From NCBI GenBank assembly GCA_900541025.1, contig UQIL01000004.1, positions 41,960 through 105,959 on the forward strand: a DNA stretch of 64,000 bases, read 5' to 3'. The stretch is from an uncultured Collinsella sp. Lineage in GTDB: Bacteria > Actinomycetota > Coriobacteriia > Coriobacteriales > Coriobacteriaceae. Positions within the stretch are counted from its first letter, which is position 1. Every line of letters begins with the position of its first letter. The translations under genes were made by a program, and so were the position numbers. Below, piece by piece: positions 58,394-64,000 of this stretch. The notes under the pieces are model-generated. The model saw only the letters and a program-made list of their open reading frames with translations. It did no database searches and was not told where the DNA came from.

Positions 58394-58619
58394 AGGCGTT
58401 CTGTACGGGGTGCGCCGTGCAATCGGCTGGCCGGGGACGAAGGTGGTCATGAAGGCGCGCCGCTCGCTTGCGGACACGAAGCGCTTCCTTTGCGAGGAGG
58501 GTGCCTTCGACGGTGCCGAGCTTGTAGAGGACTGTGGGCTTCCGGGCGAGCGCGTGTACCGCTCGCTCGACGATGTGCCCGATCGGGGCAGCTACTTCTC
58601 GACGATGGTGGTGCGCTAG
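58386..58619 (+). pseudogene. cbiL: cbiL remnant (cobalt-factor II C20-methyltransferase) with internal deletion
   Basis: An open 77-codon frame. It starts MSKGVLYGV, the usual first residues of CbiL/CobI (normally continuing GVGPGDPELLTLKA), then jumps to what is its C-terminal region: TKVVMKARRSLADTKRFL, VEDCGLPGERVYRSLDDVPD, YFSTMVVR. Some 150 central residues, including the SAM-binding core, are absent, so it cannot be a methyltransferase. The frame and the coupling to cbiD (8-bp overlap) and cbiG (abutting) are preserved, which keeps translation running through. Confidence 0.75.
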
Positions 58620-59753
58620 ATGAGGGTTTCCTGCATAGCGTTCACTGAGAGGGGGTATGCGTTGGCGGTGCGCACCGCACATGCGCTTTCCGATTGCGCG
58701 CAGACAGGTGAAGACGACCCTGGCTGGGACGTTTCCGTTTCGCGCGGGTTCGGCGAGGGGAAGGCCGACCTGCGCGCATGGACGGCGCTCGCGTGGGAAG
58801 CGTCGGACGCGCTTCTGTTCGTGGGCGCGGCGGGCATCGCCGTGCGGGCGATCGCGCCGCATGTCGCCTCGAAGGCAAACGATCCCGCGGTTGTGGCGAT
58901 CGACGAGGCGGGGCGCTTTGCCGTCCCGCTTTTGTCGGGGCATTTGGGCGGTGCGAACGAGCTTGCGCAAACTGTGGCACGCGCGGCAGGGGCCATCCCC
59001 GTCATCACCACGGCGACCGACGTCCGCGGCGTGTGGGCGGTGGATACGTGGGCGCGCTGTGCGGGGCTCGCCGTTTCGAATCCCGAGGCCATCAAGCGAG
59101 TGTCGGCGCGGCTGCTTTCGGGCGGGCGCGTGGCGCTCTATTCCGACATGCCGATTTCGGGACAGCCGCCTGAGGGGGTTGACATTGCGTCCGACCGCGC
59201 TCGGGCCGATATCGTCGTGTCGCCGTTCGCTGGCGCGAATGCAGGTGCGTCCGTTCGTGCGGCGGAGACAACGGGCGAGGTCGTGCCCGCCGGTGAGACG
59301 GGGAAGCCGGCGGGCGTGCGGGCGCAGGCGCCTGCGCCCGAGCCGCTTCGCCTTGTCGTGCCCTGCATCGTTGCGGGCATAGGATGCCGTCGCGGTGTGT
59401 GCGCCGAAGCGATCGAGGAGGCGTTTCTTCTCGCGTGCGGGCAGGTGGGTATCTCGCCTTCGGCCGTGCGCGAGGCGGCGACGATCGACGTGAAGGCGCA
59501 CGAGGAGGGTCTGCTCGCCTTCTGCTGCGCGCGCAATATCCCGCTTGCAACGTATTCCGCAGAGGAGTTGTCGCAGGTCGAAGGCAGCGTTTCGCCATCT
59601 GATTTCGTGCGCGCGACGGTGGGGGTCGACAACGTGTGCGAGCGGGCAGCGCTCGCGGAGGGGGGCAAACTTATCTTCCCGAAGCTCGCTCACGGCGGCG
59701 TGACCGTCGCGTTTTCCAAGGTAACTATTAAACTTTCGTTTAAGGAGCGGTGA
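58620..59753 (+). CDS. cbiG: Cobalt-precorrin 5A hydrolase
   Basis: 377-aa CbiG: N-terminal domain with FTERGYALA, ALLFVGAAGIAVRAIAPHV, LLSGHLGGANELA and a C-terminal CobE/GbiG domain (VAGIGCRRGVCAEAIEEAF). A ~45-residue Ala/Gly/Pro linker joins them. Opens the lactone ring of cobalt-precorrin-5A, releasing acetaldehyde; specific to the anaerobic route. Stop overlaps cbiH start. Confidence 0.93.
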   Translation: MRVSCIAFTERGYALAVRTAHALSDCAQTGEDDPGWDVSVSRGFGEGKADLRAWTALAWEASDALLFVGAAGIAVRAIAPHVASKANDPAVVAIDEAGRFAVPLLSGHLGGANELAQTVARAAGAIPVITTATDVRGVWAVDTWARCAGLAVSNPEAIKRVSARLLSGGRVALYSDMPISGQPPEGVDIASDRARADIVVSPFAGANAGASVRAAETTGEVVPAGETGKPAGVRAQAPAPEPLRLVVPCIVAGIGCRRGVCAEAIEEAFLLACGQVGISPSAVREAATIDVKAHEEGLLAFCCARNIPLATYSAEELSQVEGSVSPSDFVRATVGVDNVCERAALAEGGKLIFPKLAHGGVTVAFSKVTIKLSFKER

Positions 59754-60496
59754 TGGGAAAGCTCTTCGTGGTGGGGATCGGCCCGGGCGGCCCCGACGGC
59801 ATGACGATTGCGGCTCGGCGCGCGCTCGAGGCGGCCGACATCGTTGTTGGGTACACGAAATACGTGGAGCTCGCGCTCGCCGCCGTGCCCGACGCGGCGC
59901 ATCTCGCGACGCCGATGATGCACGAGGTCGAACGATGCCGCCTGGCGCTTTCGCGCGCGCAGAGCGGAGAAGCCGTGGCGCTCGTGTGCAGCGGTGACGC
60001 GGGCGTGTACGGCATGGCGAGCCCCGTGCTGGAGCTTGCGGAGGACTACCCCGATGTAGACGTGGAAGTTATCGCCGGGGCCACCGCGGCTCAGAGCGGG
60101 TCGGCGGTGCTCGGCGCCCCGCTTGCCCACGACTTCGCGGTCGTGTCGCTCTCCGACCTGCTCACGCCATGGGAGGTCATCGAGCGCAGGCTCGCCGCCG
60201 TGGCGAGCGCCGACTTCTGCATCTGTTTGTACAACCCGCGCAGCAGAAAGCGCGCCGACAGGCTCTCACGCGCGGCGAAGATTATGCTCGAATGGAAGGC
60301 CCCCGACACGCTCTGCGGCTGGGTACGCAACATCGGGCGCGAGGGGCAGCAGTCGGGCATGTGTAGGCTCTCTGAGCTGGGGGAGATCGACGCCGACATG
60401 TTCACCACCGTGTTCGTCGGCAACGCGAACACGAAGCTCGTAGGCGGCCGTATGGTCACGCCGCGCGGGTATCGGGAGATTCCATGCGAAAGGTAA
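59753..60496 (+). CDS. cbiH: Cobalt-factor III C17-methyltransferase
   Basis: 247-aa tetrapyrrole methylase (CbiH/CobJ): LFVVGIGPGGPDGMTIAA, VVGYTKYVEL, VCSGDAGVYGMASPVLEL, LYNPRSRKRADRL. Performs C17 methylation with ring contraction. AAGGAG 6 nt before ATG 59753, inside the cbiG stop. Overlaps the next gene by 13 bp. Confidence 0.94.
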   Translation: MGKLFVVGIGPGGPDGMTIAARRALEAADIVVGYTKYVELALAAVPDAAHLATPMMHEVERCRLALSRAQSGEAVALVCSGDAGVYGMASPVLELAEDYPDVDVEVIAGATAAQSGSAVLGAPLAHDFAVVSLSDLLTPWEVIERRLAAVASADFCICLYNPRSRKRADRLSRAAKIMLEWKAPDTLCGWVRNIGREGQQSGMCRLSELGEIDADMFTTVFVGNANTKLVGGRMVTPRGYREIPCER

Positions 60497-61731
60497 CGAT
60501 CATCGGGGCGGGGCCCGGAAACCCCGACTTGCTCTCGCGCGCGGCGCTCGACGCTATCGACTTCGCCGACGTGGTCATCGGCGCTCATCGCGCGCTTGCC
60601 GGCATCGACGTGCCGCCCGACGTGGTGAGATGCGAGCTCGTGAAGACGGCGGACATCGTCGCCGCGCTCACCGATGCGGCGTCGTGGCGGCGCGCCGTGG
60701 TCGTGATGACGGGCGATGTGGGGCTGTTCAGCGGCGCGCGCCGCCTGGTGGAGGCGCTCTCCGGCGACGCGCAGGTGGACGTGCGCGTCGTTCCCGGCAT
60801 AAGCTCAGCGTCTTATCTCGCCGCGCGCCTCGCGCGTCCATGGCAGGATTGGCGCTTCGCGAGCGCTCACGGCGTGGCGTGCGACATCGTGGCCGAGGCC
60901 GAGCGCGCAGGTGAGCTCTTTCTCGTCACGTCGGGCGGGGAAGACCCCTCGCGGCTTTCGGGCGAGCTTGTGCAGGCGGGCTTCGGGGATGCGCGCGTGA
61001 CGGTGGCCGAGCGCCTGTCGTACCCCGACGAGCGCATCACCTGCGCGACCGCAAGTGAAATCGCAGGTCAGACGTTCGACGACTTGAACGTGATGCTTAT
61101 CGAGTTCGCATCCCGCGCCGCGAGTTCCCGCTGGCCGTACGCTTCCTCGGGCATTCCCGACGAGCTCTTCATCCGCGGCGACGTTCCCATGACCAAGCAG
61201 GAGGTGCGCGCAGTCGCGCTCGCGAAGCTGCGCCTTACCGCTACCGACACCGTGTGGGACGTCGGAGCCGGCACGGGGAGCGTGTCGATCGAGGCGGCGC
61301 TCGTCGCGCGAGCGGGGTCGGTATGGGCGGTCGAGCGCAACGCGGCCGGCGTGCGGCTCATCCGAGAGAACGCGGATGCATTCGGGTGCGGCAACGTGCA
61401 TGCGGTCCCCGGTGTCGCCCCCGAAGCGCTCGCGAAACTGCCCGTTCCCGACGCTGTGTTCGTCGGCGGGAGCGCGGGCGAGCTTCCCTCCATCGTGGAG
61501 GCAGCGCTCGAGAAGAACTCGCAGGTTCGCCTGTGCGTGCCATGCGTCACTGTTGAGACGCTCACCGAGGCGTGCGCGCTCCTCTCGGGTTCGCGCTTTA
61601 AGGGGTTCGAGGCGTGCCAGGTGTCGGCCGCCCGCGCCGAGGCTGTAGGCTCGCACCATCTTATGAAGGCGCAAAACCCCGTGTTCCTCGTCAGCGCGCG
61701 TGGTGCAGGTGGGGAAGGCGGCGCCCGGTGA
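60484..61731 (+). CDS. cbiET: Cobalt-precorrin-6B C5,15-methyltransferase / C12-decarboxylase, CbiE-CbiT fusion
   Basis: 415 aa. Residues 1-195: CbiE methylase (VTIIGAGPGNPDLLSRAA, VMTGDVGLFSGARRL, VVPGISSASYLAARL). Residues ~215-415: CbiT with SAM motif VWDVGAGTGSVSIEAALVA. Fusion equals CobL. Methylates C5 and C15 and decarboxylates the C12 acetate. Translationally coupled at both ends (ATGA-type overlap with cbiA). Confidence 0.94.
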   Translation: MRKVTIIGAGPGNPDLLSRAALDAIDFADVVIGAHRALAGIDVPPDVVRCELVKTADIVAALTDAASWRRAVVVMTGDVGLFSGARRLVEALSGDAQVDVRVVPGISSASYLAARLARPWQDWRFASAHGVACDIVAEAERAGELFLVTSGGEDPSRLSGELVQAGFGDARVTVAERLSYPDERITCATASEIAGQTFDDLNVMLIEFASRAASSRWPYASSGIPDELFIRGDVPMTKQEVRAVALAKLRLTATDTVWDVGAGTGSVSIEAALVARAGSVWAVERNAAGVRLIRENADAFGCGNVHAVPGVAPEALAKLPVPDAVFVGGSAGELPSIVEAALEKNSQVRLCVPCVTVETLTEACALLSGSRFKGFEACQVSAARAEAVGSHHLMKAQNPVFLVSARGAGGEGGAR

Positions 61732-63110
61732 GCACGTCCATCCCGCGCTTCATGGTCGCTGCGCCCTCGAGTGGGAGCGGCAAGACGGTCGTAACGTGCG
61801 CGCTCCTGCGCGCGTTCGCGCGCCGCGGCCTTGCATGCGCGGCCTTCAAATGCGGCCCCGACTACATTGACCCGCTCTTTCATCGCCGCGTCGTGGGTGC
61901 GCGCTCGGGCAACTTAGACGGCTTCTTCACCGACGCCCCGACGCTGCGCGCCCTGCTCGCACGCGGCGCCGCGGGCGCGGATGTCGCGGTGCTCGAGGGG
62001 GTCATGGGCTTCTACGACGGCATGGCGCCCGGCGTGGCCGACGCGAGCAGCTACCAGGTTGCGCGCGACACGGAAACGCCGGTCGTTTTAGTGGTGAACG
62101 GGCGCGGGGCGTCTTTATCGCTCGCCGCCGTAATCCGCGGCATCGCCGAGTTCCTGCCTTGTGCGAACGTGCGCGGCGTCGTGCTGAACAAGACGAGCGC
62201 CGCTGCCTGCGCCTACGCGGCGCCTGCGATCGAGAAGCACACGGGCGTCGCGGTTTTGGGTAATATTCCCGCCGACGAGGCGTTCTCGCTCGAAAGCCGG
62301 CATCTGGGGCTTGTGACCGCCGACGAAGTCGAGCAACTCTCCGCGCGCATCGACAAGATGGCCGAGCTGGTGGAAAAGAGCGTCAACGTCGACCGCTTGC
62401 TTGAAATAGCGGCGACGGCACCCGATATCTGCGAGGAACCTTATCGGTTGGAGCCGATCGCGGGAGCGCGGCCCATCGTCGCCGTCGCGCGTGACGAGGC
62501 GTTCTCGTTTTACTACGAGGAGAACCTGCGCGCGCTCGAGGACCTGGGTTGCGAGCTGGCCTTTTTCAGCCCCCTGTGTGATAGCGAGTTGCCCCGGGGG
62601 ACAAGCGCCCTCTATCTGGGGGGCGGCTACCCGGAGCTCCATGCGCGGCAGCTCTCCGAGAACGCGCCGATGCGCGAGGCGGTGCGGCGCGCGGTGGAAT
62701 CTGGCATGCCGACGGTCGCCGAATGCGGTGGGTTTCTGTATCTGCAGCGCGAAATCGCCGATAGCGAGGGGCGGCGCTGGCCTGTTGCGGGCGCCCTTGA
62801 GGGCGTAAGCGAGAACGGGGGAAGGCTGTCCCATTTCGGGTACGTGGAGCTCACTTCTCAACGCGACGGGCTCTACGGGCCGCGCGGCACACGCATCCGC
62901 GCGCACGAGTTCCACTACTGGCAGTCCACCTGCCCGGGCGGCGACTTCTGGGCGCAGAAGCCCCGGCGCGACAAGGGCTGGCCGTGCATGACGACCACCC
63001 CGTCCCTGGTTGCGGGCTTCCCGCATGTGTACTATCCTGCGAACCCCGACGTTGCGCGCGCGTTCGCGTCTGCCGCAGCGTCGTTCGCAGAGAGGAGACG
63101 GCATGGCTGA
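61728..63110 (+). CDS. cbiA: Cobyrinate a,c-diamide synthase
   Basis: 460 aa: dethiobiotin-synthase-like ATPase half (APSSGSGKTVVTCALL, FKCGPDYIDPLFH, VLEGVMGFYDG) and class I glutamine amidotransferase half with nucleophile Cys in VAECGGFLYL and AHEFHY. Amidates the a and c side chains of cobyrinate. GTG start at 61728, overlapping cbiET by 4 bp. Its product is the substrate for CobO, whose gene at 8 kb carries a stop. Confidence 0.95.
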   Translation: MSTSIPRFMVAAPSSGSGKTVVTCALLRAFARRGLACAAFKCGPDYIDPLFHRRVVGARSGNLDGFFTDAPTLRALLARGAAGADVAVLEGVMGFYDGMAPGVADASSYQVARDTETPVVLVVNGRGASLSLAAVIRGIAEFLPCANVRGVVLNKTSAAACAYAAPAIEKHTGVAVLGNIPADEAFSLESRHLGLVTADEVEQLSARIDKMAELVEKSVNVDRLLEIAATAPDICEEPYRLEPIAGARPIVAVARDEAFSFYYEENLRALEDLGCELAFFSPLCDSELPRGTSALYLGGGYPELHARQLSENAPMREAVRRAVESGMPTVAECGGFLYLQREIADSEGRRWPVAGALEGVSENGGRLSHFGYVELTSQRDGLYGPRGTRIRAHEFHYWQSTCPGGDFWAQKPRRDKGWPCMTTTPSLVAGFPHVYYPANPDVARAFASAAASFAERRRHG

Positions 63111-64000
63111 AGCAACCGAAACCGCGCTTGCCTGCATCCGCGAGGAAGTCGAGCGCGCGTTCTCGTCGGCGCCGGGCGCCGTGCTCGAAGCCGCGCTCTC
63201 CCGGATTGCGCCCGCAGACGAGTGCGCCCGCGCCGCCGCGTACGCCGCGTGGGACTCCATCGCGCACCCCTTGGGGGGATTGGGCGACTTTGAAGACGCC
63301 GTCGCGTGTATCGCCGCAGCTCAGGGGAGCGCCGAGGTGGCCGAGTTTCCCCGTGCGCTCGCGGTATTCTTCTCCGACAACGGGGTCGTTGCCGAAGGCG
63401 TGTCGCAAAGCGGGCAAGACGTGACGCGAGCCGTCGCGCGCAACATGTGCGAGGGGGCCACGAGCGCCTGCCGCATGGCGGCGTTCGCGGGTGCCGAGGT
63501 CGTGCCCGTCGACGTGGGTATGGCCTGGGTCATAGAAGACGCGCGCATGGTGCGCGCGAACGTGCGGCGGGGGAGCGGCAACATCGCGTACGGCCCCGCT
63601 ATGTCTCGCGATGGGGCCGTGCGCGCGATCGAGGTCGGAATCGCCGTCGCGTGCGGGCTTGCCCGCGCCGGCGTGCGCCTTCTCGCCGCGGGCGAGATGG
63701 GCATCGGCAACACGACCACGTCCAGCGCGGTTGCGTCGGTTCTGCTGCATCAGGATGTCGAACGGATGACCGGACACGGCGCGGGGCTGTCCGATGAGGG
63801 GCTGCAAAGAAAGATTCGAGCCATTGAGCGCGGCATTGCCGTCAACCAACCGAATGCGGATGATCCGCTGGATGTGCTGAGCAAGCTCGGCGGGCTGGAT
63901 ATCGCCGGGCTGTGCGGCGTGTTTTTCGGCGGTGCGCTGTATCGCGTGCCAATCATCATGGATGGTTTTATCAGCGGCGTGGCGGCACTCTGCGCGGTTC
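63103..64000 (+). CDS. cobT: Nicotinate-nucleotide:dimethylbenzimidazole phosphoribosyltransferase CobT (partial)
   Basis: Runs off the right edge; 299 residues visible. CobT landmarks: AHPLGGLGDFE, VFFSDNGVVAEGVSQSGQDVT, VDVGMA, ERGIAVNQPNADDPL and DIAGLCGVFFGGA. It activates the lower-ligand base as alpha-ribazole phosphate. The catalytic Glu near residue 315 lies beyond the window. GAGGAG precedes ATG 63103; overlaps cbiA by 8 bp. Confidence 0.93.
   Translation, partial: MAEATETALACIREEVERAFSSAPGAVLEAALSRIAPADECARAAAYAAWDSIAHPLGGLGDFEDAVACIAAAQGSAEVAEFPRALAVFFSDNGVVAEGVSQSGQDVTRAVARNMCEGATSACRMAAFAGAEVVPVDVGMAWVIEDARMVRANVRRGSGNIAYGPAMSRDGAVRAIEVGIAVACGLARAGVRLLAAGEMGIGNTTTSSAVASVLLHQDVERMTGHGAGLSDEGLQRKIRAIERGIAVNQPNADDPLDVLSKLGGLDIAGLCGVFFGGALYRVPIIMDGFISGVAALCAV

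Noticed and set aside
58386..58619. Independent small gene of unknown function between cbiD and cbiG
   Set aside because: Both ends match CbiL termini and the position is where cbiL can occur, so a deletion remnant is the better reading.
1..64000. CRISPR array, rRNA operon, prophage or toxin-antitoxin locus
   Set aside because: No regularly spaced direct repeats, no rRNA signature and no phage structural genes seen anywhere in the window.

Overview
The window reads like a chromosomal segment of a coriobacterial actinomycete, most probably a Collinsella-type gut anaerobe. The reasons are the high GC content, mostly strong Shine-Dalgarno sites, a T-box in front of ileS, a PTS-centred sugar locus, an anaerobic cobalamin pathway, and dispersed palindromic repeats of a kind I associate with Collinsella. 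The genus call is an inference from gene content and style; no search was possible.

Layout. 1-2.6 kb: the end of smc, then ftsY and ffh (co-translational targeting). 2.7-5.1 kb: a DUF134/NifX-type metal regulator fusion facing thyA-folA. 5.2-8.2 kb: a SPOUT RNA methylase, a MATE exporter and a cobO (corrinoid adenosyltransferase) gene with a stop at codon 5. 8.3-16.9 kb: ftsH, a DUF523 gene, a glycerol-dehydrogenase-like gene, T-box-ileS, lspA and an RluD-type synthase. 17-25 kb: a membrane glycosyltransferase, a short prepilin peptidase, dgt, rarA, a DUF948/RsbW-like/sigma-B-type sigma/AI-2E-transporter operon, and a frameshifted small membrane-protein gene. 25.2-31.8 kb: the run alaS-ruvX-mltG-yqeG-aroK and an AroB-like gene that has lost its catalytic residues. 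31.9-38.3 kb: an M24 peptidase and efp, then asp23-nusB-xseB-tlyA-nadK-recN. 38.5-46.5 kb: an RpiR regulator facing a fructose PTS locus (fruA, ptsH, ptsI and two tandem pfkB/fruK genes). 46.6-50.4 kb: a CCA-adding-type enzyme, tRNA-Glu(CUC), a UPF0104 membrane protein and a TetR regulator.

From about 50.44 kb to the end the style changes: visibly more GC-rich, with very long perfect hairpins. A degraded IS3-family transposase fragment sits exactly at the junction. This right-hand block looks like an acquired tetrapyrrole/cobalamin island. Its leftward arm is controlled by a cobalamin riboswitch. It encodes a Tat-exported lipoprotein version of the cobaltochelatase CbiK, a lipoprotein, a substrate-binding protein that carries a copy of the same beta-rich domain as that lipoprotein, a BtuC/FecCD permease and an ABC ATPase with an extra C-terminal domain. 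Its rightward arm (cbiF-cbiD-[cbiL remnant]-cbiG-cbiH-cbiET-cbiA-cobT) encodes much of the anaerobic corrin pathway, is translationally coupled throughout and begins behind a 26-bp perfect hairpin.

Two pathway lesions stand out. cbiL is reduced to its first ~9 and last ~60 codons, and the separate cobO gene at 8 kb has an in-frame stop at codon 5. Unless other copies exist, de novo B12 synthesis may be impaired, and the exported CbiK/ABC arm may be the part that matters. The most novel-looking system here is that riboswitch-controlled, surface-exposed CbiK plus ABC importer module.
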